A stretch of 64,000 bases of DNA from Halobacterium hubeiense (GTDB lineage Archaea; Halobacteriota; Halobacteria; Halobacteriales; Halobacteriaceae). Under the pieces are notes generated by a model that did not search any database, was not told the origin of the DNA, and saw only the letters and a list, made by a program, of their open reading frames with translations. Of the stretch, positions 52,276-61,767 are shown in pieces. Numbering within the stretch: the first letter of the stretch is position 1; every line of letters starts with the position of its first letter. The position numbers and the translations under genes were made by a program. The stretch is from positions 496,001 to 560,000 of the forward strand of contig NZ_LN831302.1 in NCBI RefSeq assembly GCF_001488575.1, given 5' to 3'.

Positions 52276-53306
52276 TCGGCGAACCCGCCGGTCGCCGCGA
52301 CGTCCAGCGTCCACAGGGAGAGCCCGCCCGCCATCACCTGCACGAGCAGCATGCTCGACCGGTAGAGCACGAGCGCGGACGCCAGTTCGCCCAGCGAGTG
52401 CGGCGTGAACGCGACGAGCACGCCGCCGAGCGCGACGTCCACGGGGCCGACGCCGGCGGGCAGGGGGACGGCGCGCGCGAACCCGGAGACGGTCACGGCG
52501 ACCATCACGACCGCCGGCGACACCACCACGCCGACCGCCAGCAGGCTGACGAACAGCGGAATCATCCAGCACAGCCACGCCGCGTGGGCGGCCGCGACCA
52601 TCGTCGCGAACCGCGAGCGGTCGGCGGCGAGCCGGCGCAGCGTCGCGAAGAACTCGTCGAGGCCGCGGCGCACGCGCTCAGCGTCGAGGGGCGCGTCGTA
52701 GCCGGGGACCACCCGCTCTAGCACCGGCTCCAGCGCGCCGGCGATTCGAGTGACGGCGGTGGCGACGCCCGCCCGGTAGGCGTCGAGGAGGACGCCCGCG
52801 GCGGCGATGGCCGCCAGCACCGCGGCGAACGCCACGAACAGCCCGACCGTCCCCGACGGGTCTTGGCCGACGGCGGCGACCGCGAGCACGCCGACGCCGC
52901 CGACGACCGCGGACGCGACCATCATCACGAACTCCCAGCCGGTGACGCCCGCGATGGCCTCGCTGACGGTGACGTCGCCGTGGCGGCTCACCGTGTACGC
53001 GACGAACCCGCCGCCGCCGACGTTGCCGGCGGGGAGGAAGTTCCGGACGATGGCGGCGCCGTAGAACGCCCGCCGCGCGAGCGCGCCGCGGACGCTCCAC
53101 ACCGGGAAGCCGAGCGCGACCCGCGTCCCCTCGCCGCCCGCGAGGAGGGCGAGCGCGGCGCCCAGCGGCGCGAACGCGTAGACGGCGAGGTTGGCGTCTC
53201 GGAGGTTGCGGAGGACGCGGTCCCAGCCGACGCCGGTGACCAGCAGGGCGGCGATGGCGACGGCGACGACGACCCGGAACGCGACGCGGCGGCGGTCGAA
53301 GTCCAC
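52272..53306 (-). CDS. Flippase-like (UPF0104/lysylphosphatidylglycerol synthase TM) membrane protein
   Basis: A 344-residue membrane protein with about eight spans. The core LPAGNVGGGGFVAYTVSRHG, the later FARAVPLPAGVGPVDVALGG and the C-terminal LYRSSMLLVQVMAGG follow the pattern of the lysylphosphatidylglycerol synthase transmembrane family, thought to move lipid-linked precursors. It might flip a polyprenyl lipid used in glycosylation, but that is inference. GTG 53306 (start VDFDRRRVAF) is favoured by a CGTTTTTCC box about 26 bases upstream. Its end overlaps the egsA stop. Confidence 0.8.
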   Translation of the reverse strand: MDFDRRRVAFRVVVAVAIAALLVTGVGWDRVLRNLRDANLAVYAFAPLGAALALLAGGEGTRVALGFPVWSVRGALARRAFYGAAIVRNFLPAGNVGGGGFVAYTVSRHGDVTVSEAIAGVTGWEFVMMVASAVVGGVGVLAVAAVGQDPSGTVGLFVAFAAVLAAIAAAGVLLDAYRAGVATAVTRIAGALEPVLERVVPGYDAPLDAERVRRGLDEFFATLRRLAADRSRFATMVAAAHAAWLCWMIPLFVSLLAVGVVVSPAVVMVAVTVSGFARAVPLPAGVGPVDVALGGVLVAFTPHSLGELASALVLYRSSMLLVQVMAGGLSLWTLDVAATGGFAD

Positions 53307-53343
53307 GGTGGCACCTCGCAGCGAGTCAGGAAAAACGGTTGGG

Positions 53344-54396
53344 TCACCGGAGCCGGCCGCGGCGCCGGCCGACCGCGGGGTGGAACGAGAACAGGCGGGC
53401 GAGCCGCGAGCGCTCCGTGGGGACGAGGCCGCGGTCGGCGAGCGTGGCGAGCGCGCGCTCCATGGCGGCGTCCCCGACGCGGGCGGCGGCGTAGGCGTCC
53501 GCGTCGAACTCCGTCCACCGAACCAGCGGGCCGACCGCGAGCAGCAACGCGGCCGAGAGCGCGATTGCGGGGACGAACGCCTCGACGACGCCGTTCGCGG
53601 CGAGGAAGATTGGAGCGAGCGCGACCCCGGTCGCGAGGAAGCGCGCGAGGACGTGACCGCGGCGGTGGTGGGCAACCTCGTGGGCGAGGACGGCGGTCGT
53701 GGCGTCGGCGTCGAGCGTGTGGAACAGCGCGTCCGTCACGAACACGTACCGGGCGCCGGGCAGCACGCCCGCGGCGACGGCGTTCGCGACCGGATGGTTG
53801 CCGGTCTCGACGACGCGCACGCGCAGGCCGTCGGCGCACGCGGGCACGACGGCGGCTTCGGCGGCGGTCGGCTCCCTGACGGGACCGAAGCGCGCGGCCA
53901 GCGACGGAAGCGCGACGGCGACGACCGCGGCGGCGCCGACGACGGCGAGGAGGCTCGCGGTCCCGCTGGGGGCGGCCAGCCACGCGCCGACGACGAACAG
54001 CGCGGGCGCGACGAGGACCGCGGCGAACGCGAGGAACCGCCGGACGGTCGCGGCGTAGTCGGTCGCGTTGCCGGTGACGGCCGCCCACGCGGGCCGCGTG
54101 CCGAGGTGGACCGCGAGCGCGGGCAGAACGCCGCCGACCAGCACGGTCGCGGCGAGCACGCCGAACGCGCTGGCGGCGTCGGGCGCGGGCAGCGCGGCGG
54201 CGAGCGCGTCCGCGAACTCGGAGTCGGTGAACACGAACAGGCCGACGAGCGCGGCGGCGGCCTGCAGGAGGCGGTTCGCGCGCCGCACCCACGACGCCGC
54301 GGTCACGCGGTCTGCCGCGCGGACGGCGGCGGCGCCGGCCAGTCGGCTCGCCGCGTACGCGAGGACGGGGAGGGCGAGGACCACGGCAGCGTGCAT
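53344..54396 (-). CDS. M48-family membrane zinc metalloprotease
   Basis: A 350-residue protein with six or seven hydrophobic segments. The zinc motif HEVAH is at about residues 239-243 (VLAHEVAHHRRGH), preceded by a VFVTDALF strand; the third ligand is the Glu in WTEFDADAYAA. The layout is that of HtpX/Ste24-like proteases, which remove damaged membrane proteins. ATG 54396 sits next to a GTG; a CTGTTAGTAG box about 27 bases upstream supports it. It lies 37 bases before the flippase-like gene on the same strand and may be in one unit with the small membrane protein upstream. Confidence 0.83.
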   Translation of the reverse strand: MHAAVVLALPVLAYAASRLAGAAAVRAADRVTAASWVRRANRLLQAAAALVGLFVFTDSEFADALAAALPAPDAASAFGVLAATVLVGGVLPALAVHLGTRPAWAAVTGNATDYAATVRRFLAFAAVLVAPALFVVGAWLAAPSGTASLLAVVGAAAVVAVALPSLAARFGPVREPTAAEAAVVPACADGLRVRVVETGNHPVANAVAAGVLPGARYVFVTDALFHTLDADATTAVLAHEVAHHRRGHVLARFLATGVALAPIFLAANGVVEAFVPAIALSAALLLAVGPLVRWTEFDADAYAAARVGDAAMERALATLADRGLVPTERSRLARLFSFHPAVGRRRGRLR

Positions 54397-54438
54397 CACG
54401 TGGCGGTAGCTCGGGCTCCTACTAACAGTTGTCGCGGG

Positions 54439-54624
54439 TCACGCCCGCTGGCGCTGCACGTACGCGTACACGACGGCGAACGCGAGCCCGCCGGCGAGCC
54501 CGCGGACGGCCGCGCCGGCGACGTCGCCGTCGAGGACGAGCAGTTCCGCCGCCACGAACACCGCCACCCACAGCGCGACGACGAGCGCGCCGAACACCCA
54601 CGGGTTCGTCAGGTCGACTTCCAT
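54439..54624 (-). CDS. Small two-span membrane protein
   Basis: A 61-residue protein. After a polar start (MEVDLTNPW) come two hydrophobic segments, about 10-30 and 38-56, separated by an acidic turn (VLDGD); the end is basic (QRQRA), favouring a cytoplasmic C-terminus. Family unknown. Same strand and codon character as the flanking protease genes, 42 bases from the M48 gene and 30 from the S9 peptidase gene. Confidence 0.65.
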   Translation of the reverse strand: MEVDLTNPWVFGALVVALWVAVFVAAELLVLDGDVAGAAVRGLAGGLAFAVVYAYVQRQRA

Positions 54625-54654
54625 ACGCGGCGCTCTCGCCGGAGACGGAAGTAG

Positions 54655-56448
54655 TTAGACGTGTTCGTCGAGGAAGTCCACGACCGCGCGGTACGCCGTG
54701 AGCTTGTTCTCCAGCTTCGTGAAGCCGTGCCCCTCGTCCTCGAAGACGAGTTTCTCCGTGGGGACGTGCTCGCCGGCCTGCTCGACGATTTGCTCGGCTT
54801 CCTCGACGGGGACGCGGGGGTCGTTGGCGCCGTGCAGCACGAGCAGCGGCGCGCGGATGCGGTCGGCGTTGTTGACGGGGCTGATGGCTTCAAGGAACTC
54901 GCGGTCGTCGGCGAGGCTGCCGTACTCGGCCTCGCGGTGCTCGCGGCGCCAGTCGCCCGTGTTTTCGAGGAACGTCACGAAGTTCGCGATGCCGACGACG
55001 TCCACGCCGGCCGCCCACAGGTCGGGGTACTCGGTGAGCGACGCCAGCACCATGAAGCCGCCGTAGGAGCCGCCGTACGCGACCACGCGGTCCTCGTCGA
55101 CGTCGTCGCGGGCGGCCAGCCACTCGACGCCCGCCTTCCCGTCCTTCACGGAGTCCATCCGGTTGCGGACGTTGTCGAGGTTCATGTACTCGGTGCCGTA
55201 CCCGGAGGAGCCGCGGACGTTCGGCTCGAAGACGGCGTAGCCGTTGTCCGCGAAGTACTGGCGCAGCGCCGTGAACCACGGGCGGCGCTGGGCCTCGGGG
55301 CCGCCGTGGAAGTCCACGACGACGGGGTGGGGGCCGTCGCCGTCCGGGAGCGTGAGGAACGCCGGAATTTCGAGCCCGTCGAAGCTCTCGTAGTGGATTA
55401 GCTCGGGCTCGCGGAACGTCTCCTTCGGGATGCCCGCGGTGGCGGCGTCGGTCCAGCGCCGGCTGTCGCCGGTTTCGACGTCCACGACGTAGACGTTCCC
55501 GTTCTCTGTCGGCGAGGACGCCGACACCGCGACGCGCTCGCCGTCGCTGTCGAAGCTCAGCCCGAACACCACGCCGTCGAGGAGGTCGGGATCGGGGTGT
55601 TCGTCGAGGGTCGCGCCGTCGCTGTCTGCGAGCGTGAGTTCGCTGTAGCCGTCGACGTTCCGGACGTACGCGAGCCGCCCGGAGTCGTGGTGGACCGCGA
55701 CGGACTCAAGCGGCCAGTCGCCGCCGCGCTCGACTTCCTCGATGTCGCCGGTCTCGGGGTCGAGCAGGCCGAGGTAGTGGGTGTCCGCGCCGCGGTTCGT
55801 GCAGACGTAGACGCCGTCGCCGTCCGCCGTCCACGCCACCGAGGAGAACTGCACGTCCTCCTCGAACGGCGTCGCGTGCGTGACCTCGCCGGAGGCGACG
55901 TCGACCACGTGGAGGTCGGCGTCGAAGTTCGAGTGACTCTCGTGGAGCAACAGCCGGTCGTCGCTCGGACTCCAGCCCGCCGCCGCGAGCATGTCGTAGT
56001 CGTCACCCTCCACGAGCAACTCGGCGTCCGCGCCGGTCTCCTCGCGGCCCTGCACGTAGACGTCGAAGACGCCCTGCTCGCGGCGGTTCGCGGCGTACGC
56101 GATGCGGTCGCCGTCGTGGCTCCAGCCGCCGAAGTGGTGTTTCGCGTCCGGGTCGTCGGTGAGCGCCACGTCCTCGCTGCCGTCCGCGGCGAGCCGGTGG
56201 AGCTGCCAGAACTCGTCGCCGCCCGCGTCCTTCGCGTAGACGAGTTCGTCGCGGGTCGGCGAGAACGACGCGTGCGCCACGCGCTCGTCGTGGAACGTCA
56301 ACTGGTCGGGCCACGCCTCCGGCGCGTCCACGCGCCACACCTGATTCGACCCCGTGACGTCCAGCGTGAACGCCAACTCCCCGGCCGGCCCGAACGTCGG
56401 GCCGCCCGCGCTCCGCACGTTGAGGTAGCGCTCGATGTCGTAGGCCAT
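54655..56448 (-). CDS. S9-family prolyl oligopeptidase-like peptidase
   Basis: A 597-residue peptidase. An N-terminal seven-bladed beta-propeller (about 10-345), with repeating phrases such as WSHDGDRIAY, WSPSDDRLLL and WTADGDGVYV, precedes an alpha/beta-hydrolase domain. The catalytic triad is Ser near residue 460 in GGSYGGF, Asp in HGANDPRVP and His in EDEGHGF. It has no signal peptide and is probably a cytoplasmic acylaminoacyl or dipeptidyl peptidase that finishes peptide breakdown. ATG 56448 starts MAYDIERYLNVRSAGG, as in relatives; upstream residues are low complexity. Confidence 0.9.
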   Translation of the reverse strand: MAYDIERYLNVRSAGGPTFGPAGELAFTLDVTGSNQVWRVDAPEAWPDQLTFHDERVAHASFSPTRDELVYAKDAGGDEFWQLHRLAADGSEDVALTDDPDAKHHFGGWSHDGDRIAYAANRREQGVFDVYVQGREETGADAELLVEGDDYDMLAAAGWSPSDDRLLLHESHSNFDADLHVVDVASGEVTHATPFEEDVQFSSVAWTADGDGVYVCTNRGADTHYLGLLDPETGDIEEVERGGDWPLESVAVHHDSGRLAYVRNVDGYSELTLADSDGATLDEHPDPDLLDGVVFGLSFDSDGERVAVSASSPTENGNVYVVDVETGDSRRWTDAATAGIPKETFREPELIHYESFDGLEIPAFLTLPDGDGPHPVVVDFHGGPEAQRRPWFTALRQYFADNGYAVFEPNVRGSSGYGTEYMNLDNVRNRMDSVKDGKAGVEWLAARDDVDEDRVVAYGGSYGGFMVLASLTEYPDLWAAGVDVVGIANFVTFLENTGDWRREHREAEYGSLADDREFLEAISPVNNADRIRAPLLVLHGANDPRVPVEEAEQIVEQAGEHVPTEKLVFEDEGHGFTKLENKLTAYRAVVDFLDEHV

Positions 56449-56557
56449 GCCACGACCTCCGCTCGGGCCGGCGATAGCGCTTCTGGTCGCGGAACCGGGA
56501 CGCAGCGCGGGCGAACCCGCCGCCCGTTTTATGCTCATCGGCGCTACACGTCCGCCC

Positions 56558-57400
56558 GTGACCGAACCGACCGGTGAGTCCGAACACCCTGACACGACGT
56601 ACGCCTTCGTCGTCGGCCTCTACGCCGGCGTGGTCGGCGGCCCGGCCGCCGTGCTCGCGGTCTCTCCGTGGCTGCGCGGCGCCGGCGCGCTCTACGTCGC
56701 GCTGCTCGTCGCCGTGACGGGGCTCGCGACCGCGGTCGGCTGGGCGGCCGCTCGGGCGCCCGGGCTCGGCGTGCGACTCGGCGGCCGGACGGCGGTCTGG
56801 CTGTTCGCCGTCGCGCCGTTCGCGTGGGTCGCGGGCGTCGCCGGCGCGGAGGCGGTCGGCGTCGAAGTGCCGTCCGTCGCGGCGGTGTTCGCGATGCTCG
56901 CGACGGCCGGCGGCGGCCTGCTCGGACTTGCGGTCGTCGCGATGAGCCACACCCGGTACGCGGACTGGACCACTCGGGACGCCGTCGAACTCGCGGCGTG
57001 GGAGGCGCGCTGGCCGAAGCGGTGGCGGCAGGCCGCGATTGCGGTCGTCCTCGTCTCCTTCGTCGCCGGCGCGGGCGGCGTCGGCGCGGAAGCCCTGTTC
57101 GGCGTCGAGGACGCCGGCACCGCCTACCTCCTCGCGCTGTTCGCCGTGCCGCTGGCCTCCCTGACGACCGCGCCGCGGACGCTCCGCGCGACCGACGCCG
57201 GCCTCGTCGTCGAACGCCCCCACCAGCGGCGGTTCCGACCGTGGTCGGCGTTCTCGGGGTACGACGCGACCGCGGACGCGCTCGTCCTGCGGTCGGCGGC
57301 GTGGTGGCGCGTCGACGTCCGCTGCGACCGCGGGGACGTCGGCGACGTCGAAGCGGCGACGGCCGCCCTCGACGACGCGCTCGGGAGCGCGCGCCAGTAG
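56558..57400 (+). CDS. Membrane protein with C-terminal PH-like domain
   Basis: A 280-residue protein. About five membrane spans in the first 200 residues are followed by a soluble beta-rich domain (TLRATDAGLVVERPHQRRFRPWSAFSGYDATADALVLRS) that resembles bacterial PH-like domains at the tail of small membrane proteins. Function unknown. GTG 56558 is placed by a CGTTTTATG box about 29 bases upstream; an ATG inside that box would be too early. It is divergent from the S9 peptidase gene. Confidence 0.7.
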   Translation: MTEPTGESEHPDTTYAFVVGLYAGVVGGPAAVLAVSPWLRGAGALYVALLVAVTGLATAVGWAAARAPGLGVRLGGRTAVWLFAVAPFAWVAGVAGAEAVGVEVPSVAAVFAMLATAGGGLLGLAVVAMSHTRYADWTTRDAVELAAWEARWPKRWRQAAIAVVLVSFVAGAGGVGAEALFGVEDAGTAYLLALFAVPLASLTTAPRTLRATDAGLVVERPHQRRFRPWSAFSGYDATADALVLRSAAWWRVDVRCDRGDVGDVEAATAALDDALGSARQ

Positions 57401-57442
57401 GGAACAGAACCGTTTTTACCGGCGTACCGCGTCCCGGCGAGT

Positions 57443-58510
57443 ATGCGCGTGGCGTTCGTCTCGGAGACGACCGCCCACCACGTCGATGCGGACGACGTCG
57501 ACCGCCTGCGCCTGCTCGCGGACCTGCTCGCGGCGCGCGGCCACGACGTCCACGTCTGCTGTGCGCAGTGGTGGGAGGGACACCCGGACACGTTCGAGCA
57601 CGAGGACCTGACGTACCACGCCGTCACTGCCGAGCGCGGCCGGCGCTGGTTCTCGCCGAAGGCGGCCGCCACCCTCCGCGACCTCGACCCGGACGTCGTC
57701 CACGCCACGAGTCGGACGCCCGGCCACGTCTACGGCGCGCGCTGGGGCGCGCTGCTGGCGGGCGCGCCGCTACTCGTGGACTGGTACGACCCCCACGACG
57801 CCACCGACGGCCTGCGCGGCCGCGCGTACCGCTACGCCGCGCGGAAACCGAGCACGGTCGTCACGCCGTCCCGGACGGTGAAGACGAGCGCCCGCGAGTG
57901 CGGCGCGAGCGGCGACGACGTCGAAGTCGTCCCCACCGGCATCGACATGCACGGGATTCGGAGCGTCGAGCCCGCCGACGCCGGCGACATCGTGTTCAGC
58001 CGCCGCCTCGACGAGGACGCCAACCTCGAATCGCTGTTCCTCGCGCTGGCGGAGTTCCGCGAGTACGGCTGGAACTGCACCGTCGTCGGCGACGGCCCGG
58101 CTCGCGCGGGCTACGAGCGGCAGGCACGGGACCTCCGCATCGACGACCGCGTGGAGTTCGTCGGCGAGAAGAGCGTCGAGGAGCGCGTGCGGCTGTTCAA
58201 GGACGCCCACGTCTACGTCCACACGGCCGAACGCACCTCCTTCGGCCTCGATTTGCTTCGCGCGCTCGCCTGCGGCTGCGTCGGCATCGTCGAGTACCAC
58301 GCCGAGTCCAGCGCCCACGAGCTCGTCGAGACCTACGACCGGGGGTTCCGCGCGACCAACGACGAGGAGATTACGGAGTGTCTGGTGCGCGCTGGCGACC
58401 TCGAACGCAAGGACGTCGACGAGACGTTCGCGAAGTACGACCACGACCACTTCCTCGACGCGTACCTCGACGCCTACCGGCGAGCGCAGGAACAGGCGGG
58501 CTTGCTCTGA
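57443..58510 (+). CDS. Family 4-type glycosyltransferase
   Basis: A 355-residue GT-B fold enzyme. The N-terminal domain begins MRVAFVSETTAHHVDADDVDRLRLLADLLAARGHDVHV. The C-terminal domain holds EVVPTGIDMHGI, the VVGDGPARAGYERQA loop and VEFVGEKSVEERVRLFKDAHVYVHTAERTSFGLDLLRALACG, with a Glu-x7-Glu-like nucleotide-sugar site. Acceptor unknown; it may act in surface glycosylation. A CGTTTTTACC box about 28 bases before ATG 57443 supports the start. No other glycan genes adjoin it. Confidence 0.85.
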   Translation: MRVAFVSETTAHHVDADDVDRLRLLADLLAARGHDVHVCCAQWWEGHPDTFEHEDLTYHAVTAERGRRWFSPKAAATLRDLDPDVVHATSRTPGHVYGARWGALLAGAPLLVDWYDPHDATDGLRGRAYRYAARKPSTVVTPSRTVKTSARECGASGDDVEVVPTGIDMHGIRSVEPADAGDIVFSRRLDEDANLESLFLALAEFREYGWNCTVVGDGPARAGYERQARDLRIDDRVEFVGEKSVEERVRLFKDAHVYVHTAERTSFGLDLLRALACGCVGIVEYHAESSAHELVETYDRGFRATNDEEITECLVRAGDLERKDVDETFAKYDHDHFLDAYLDAYRRAQEQAGLL

Positions 58511-58573
58511 GCGGCGAACCGGTCGGGCCGTCGATTCTACGCCTTCGAGCGCCGAAGCTCGGGAAACGACTAT

Positions 58574-58603
58574 GTATACAGCGGCGTATACGGTGGCGTA
58601 TGA
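58574..58603. promoter_or_regulatory. Three 12-bp-spaced repeats over the vapB start, candidate autoregulatory operator
   Basis: GTATAC occurs at 58574 and again at 58586, and GTATGA at 58598, each exactly 12 bases apart, the last overlapping the vapB ATG. Toxin-antitoxin complexes normally repress their own promoter through such sites. The repeats are embedded in the likely promoter, since the AT steps fall where a TATA box would be expected. Confidence 0.6.
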
Positions 58604-58812
58604 GCAAGAGCATCCGCGTCGACGAGGAGACGCACGCGGCGCTCGCGGCACTGAAGGGCGACGACGAGTCCTTCGACGAGCTCCTCTCGCGGCTGCTCCG
58701 CGAGCGCCGAGAGACCATCGACGCCGGCGCTGGCCTGTGGTCGGGCACCGATGCCGCCGAGGGAGCGCGTGCGGCACGGGAGGAGATGAAAGAGGACGTC
58801 GGCACGCGATGA
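58600..58812 (+). CDS. vapB: VapB-type antitoxin
   Basis: A 70-residue protein. The first 45 residues (MSKSIRVDEETHAALAALKGDDESFDELLSRLLRERRE) form a ribbon-helix-helix-like DNA-binding domain of the archaeal VapB family; the rest (GLWSGTDAAEGARAAREEMKED) would wrap the toxin. Its stop overlaps the toxin's start as ATGA, the usual coupling. It would neutralise the PIN toxin and repress the operon through the repeats over its start codon. Confidence 0.82.
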   Translation: MSKSIRVDEETHAALAALKGDDESFDELLSRLLRERRETIDAGAGLWSGTDAAEGARAAREEMKEDVGTR

Positions 58813-59201
58813 CCCTGTACGACAGCAGCGTCCTCATCGACTACCTCGACGGACGGAAGGACGCCGTCGAGTACGTCCGCGACCACCACGGCGACCGCGC
58901 GCTCGCGCCGCCGCTCGTGCTCTACGAGGTCTACCAGGGCGAGGTGTTCAAAACCGGGCCGACGGACTTCGACGCCGTCGACGCCGCGCTCGAGTGGCTG
59001 GTGGTCGTCGACGAGACGCGCGAGTTCGCTCGCGCCGCCGCGGAACTACAGGACGCCGTCGCAGCCGACGGGTCGCCGCTCGCTGCCAGAGACGCGTTCG
59101 TCGCCGGCGCCGCGCGTGCGCTCGACGAGCGACTCGCCGTCGCCGACCGGGACTTCGACGTCGACGGCATCCGAGACGAACTCGACGTCGACTTCCTCTG
59201 A
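58809..59201 (+). CDS. vapC: VapC-type PIN-domain toxin ribonuclease
   Basis: A 130-residue PIN-domain RNase. Catalytic acidic residues are in the expected order: Asp5 in LYDSSVLIDYL, Glu39 in LVLYEVYQGEV, Asp98 in ARDAFVAGAAR and a last Asp in VADRDFD. It would cut tRNA or rRNA when freed from VapB. Its stop is 3 bases before the stop of the convergent folate gene. Confidence 0.87.
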   Translation: MTLYDSSVLIDYLDGRKDAVEYVRDHHGDRALAPPLVLYEVYQGEVFKTGPTDFDAVDAALEWLVVVDETREFARAAAELQDAVAADGSPLAARDAFVAGAARALDERLAVADRDFDVDGIRDELDVDFL

Positions 59202-59204
59202 GCG

Positions 59205-61634
59205 CTACTCGTCGTCCGTGCCGCGGCGCGTCCGTTCGGCGACCTTCACGGCGGCGACGTTCTCCTCGACGTCGTGGACGCGCACGATGTCGGCGCCGCG
59301 TTCGGCCGCCAGCGCCGTGCCCGCGACCGTCGCGTAGCCGCCATCGTCGGGGTACGAGTCGGCGGCGCCGAACATCGACTTGTGGCTGTGCCCGATGAGC
59401 ACGGGGCAGCCGAGCGCGTGGAACTCGTCGGTGCGGTCCAGCACCTCGAAGCTCTCCGCGGCGGACTTCCCGAAGCCCAGTCCCGGGTCAACGACGATTT
59501 TCTCCCGCGGGAGGCCCGCCTTCTCCGCGAGCAGCACGCGCTCGGTGAGCTCGTCGATGACGTCGTCCACGACGTCGTCGTAGTGGACGTCCTCGCCGGG
59601 TTCGACGGGCGCGTTGATGGAGTGCATCACCACGAGCGGCGCGCCGTACTCGGCGGCGACGAATCGCATCTCGGGATCCTCCAAGCCGGTCACGTCGTTG
59701 AGGATGTCCGCGCCCGCTTCGAGGGCCTGCCGGCCGACCTCGGCCTTGCGCGTGTCCACGGAAATCATGGCGTCGAGGTCGCTGATGCGCTCGACGACGG
59801 GGACGACGCGGTCCAGTTCCTCTTCGAGCGGGACGGGCTCGGCTCCGGGTCGCGTGGACTCGCCGCCCACGTCGATGATGTCCGCGCCCGCTTCGACCAT
59901 CTCCTCGGCGCGCGCGACGGCGTCCTCGACTGCCTCGTACTCGCCGCCGTCGTGGAAGCTGTCCGGCGTGACGTTCAGGATGCCCATGACGGCGGTGCCG
60001 TCCTCCCACGGGTAGCCGTGCTCGACGGGCTCGGTCTGGATGCCCAGCGTCTCCCGGAGTTCATCGGCGTACACGGAGAGCCCGTAGGGCTGGCCGTCGA
60101 GCTTCTCGGCGAGGCGCTTGAACTGCGCGAGCGTCCCCATCAGCACGGCGTCGAGGTACCCCCGCGGCTGGGCGTTCAATCCGGACAGAGAGCACTCCCC
60201 ACCGAGGCTCAACATTTCCTCTTTGAGGTACTGGGCCTGCCGTTTCTGGACGCGCGTCCGGACGACGCGGTGGACGCCCTTCGCGCGCATCCGCCAGACG
60301 CCCGGCGGCGTGACGTGCGCGCCCTCCAGCGCGTCCCGGGAGTCGTCCAGACTGTCCACGTCCGTCTGGACGTTCGTGCGCGTCCAGCGCTTGCGCGCTT
60401 CCGCGACCGCGAACAGCGACCCCGTGACGAGCACGAGGTCGTCCTCGCCGGCGGCGTCGAGCGCGTCGTCGAGGGCTGCTTCGACCGAGCGCGTGACCGT
60501 CGCGTCCGCGCCCGCCTCGTCGAACACCGTCGCGAGCACGTCCGCGTCCTCGGCGCGCTCGGAGTCGGGTTCGCACGCCCACACGCGGTCGGGCGTCGGC
60601 AGCGCGTCGGCCATCCCGCGGTGGTCCTTGTCGTGCATCGCGCCGAACACGCAGTGGAGGTTCTCGTAGTCGAACTCCGCCAGCGTCCCCGCCAGCGCCT
60701 CGCAGGCCGCCGGATTGTGCGCGCCGTCCAGCACCGTCACCGGGTCCGCGCTCATCACCTCGAAGCGCCCCGGCCAGTACGCCTTCCGCAGGCCGCGTTC
60801 GAGCGTGGCCTCGTCCACGTCCGCGACCTGTCGCGCGAGCGTCGCCGCGACGCCCGCGTTCTCCGCCTGGAACGAGCCGAGCAACGGAATCTGGGCGTCC
60901 ACGGCCCAGTCCGAGCCGGCCAGCGAGACGGCGCTCTCGGTGTGGTTCGTGCGCCCCTCGTAGGTCGCGCGCACGTCTCCATCGCCGCCGACGGTCACCA
61001 CGTCGCCCGCGTGGTCCCGCACCGCTTCGAGCGCGTCGCCCGTGGTCGCCGTCACCAGCGGGTTCGATTCGGGCGCGACGTGGGCCTTGTCGCGGGCGAT
61101 TTCCTCGACGGTGTCCCCGAGGACGCTCGTGTGTTCGAGGCTCACCGACGTCACCGCGCTCGCGGCCGGGTCCACGACGCTCGTGGCGTCGTAGCGCCCG
61201 CCGATGCCGACTTCCAGCACCGCGACGTCGACGTCCTCGCGGCCGAACTGCCACAGCGCCATCGCCGTCACCACCTCGAAGAACGTCGGCGCGTCCCCGT
61301 CGGCGGCGCGCTCGTTGACGTGCGGCCGAACCGCCTCGACGAACTCCGTCAGCGCCGCCTCCGACAGCCGGCGGCCGTCCACGGTGACGCGCTCGCGCAC
61401 GTCGTCGAGGTGCGGGGACGTGTACAGGCCGACGGTGAGTCCGGCCTCCCGGAGCACGGATTCGAGCAGGCGCGCGGTCGAACCCTTCCCGTTCGACCCC
61501 GCGACCTGCACGTACCGCGGGCCCTCGTGGGGGTCGCCGAGCGCGGCCAGCAGGTCCGCCGTCGAGTCCGTCCCGGGCTTGGGCCGGTAGCGGCGGAGGT
61601 CCAGCAGGAAGTTCGCCGCCTCGTCGTATCGCAT
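59205..61634 (-). CDS. folCP: FolC-FolP fusion: folylpolyglutamate/dihydrofolate synthase and dihydropteroate synthase
   Basis: An 809-residue bifunctional folate enzyme. Residues 1-420 are a Mur ligase-type folylpolyglutamate synthase: ATP loop VAGSNGKGST (44-53), YTSPHLDDVRERV, and a C-terminal segment with DGAHNPAACEALA. The dihydropteroate synthase begins with a linker near 440; its core signature MGILNVTPDSFHDGG is at about 550-564, followed by DVGGESTRPGAE and ILNDVTGL. The same fusion was described in Haloferax, where both activities were shown. It catalyses pterin-pABA joining and glutamate addition. A CAGCCTAAAG box about 27 bases upstream fits ATG 61634. Confidence 0.92.
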   Translation of the reverse strand: MRYDEAANFLLDLRRYRPKPGTDSTADLLAALGDPHEGPRYVQVAGSNGKGSTARLLESVLREAGLTVGLYTSPHLDDVRERVTVDGRRLSEAALTEFVEAVRPHVNERAADGDAPTFFEVVTAMALWQFGREDVDVAVLEVGIGGRYDATSVVDPAASAVTSVSLEHTSVLGDTVEEIARDKAHVAPESNPLVTATTGDALEAVRDHAGDVVTVGGDGDVRATYEGRTNHTESAVSLAGSDWAVDAQIPLLGSFQAENAGVAATLARQVADVDEATLERGLRKAYWPGRFEVMSADPVTVLDGAHNPAACEALAGTLAEFDYENLHCVFGAMHDKDHRGMADALPTPDRVWACEPDSERAEDADVLATVFDEAGADATVTRSVEAALDDALDAAGEDDLVLVTGSLFAVAEARKRWTRTNVQTDVDSLDDSRDALEGAHVTPPGVWRMRAKGVHRVVRTRVQKRQAQYLKEEMLSLGGECSLSGLNAQPRGYLDAVLMGTLAQFKRLAEKLDGQPYGLSVYADELRETLGIQTEPVEHGYPWEDGTAVMGILNVTPDSFHDGGEYEAVEDAVARAEEMVEAGADIIDVGGESTRPGAEPVPLEEELDRVVPVVERISDLDAMISVDTRKAEVGRQALEAGADILNDVTGLEDPEMRFVAAEYGAPLVVMHSINAPVEPGEDVHYDDVVDDVIDELTERVLLAEKAGLPREKIVVDPGLGFGKSAAESFEVLDRTDEFHALGCPVLIGHSHKSMFGAADSYPDDGGYATVAGTALAAERGADIVRVHDVEENVAAVKVAERTRRGTDDE

Positions 61635-61767
61635 ACCAGTTCCGAGCGCTGCGCCCCGCTTTAGGCTGTCGGACGCGCACGCGCGCCGCCGCGACCCCTG
61701 TCAGTCGCACAGAATTTGGGGGACGGCACCGGGTTTCGTGAAACGCGGCTTTGTCCTAACGCAACCC

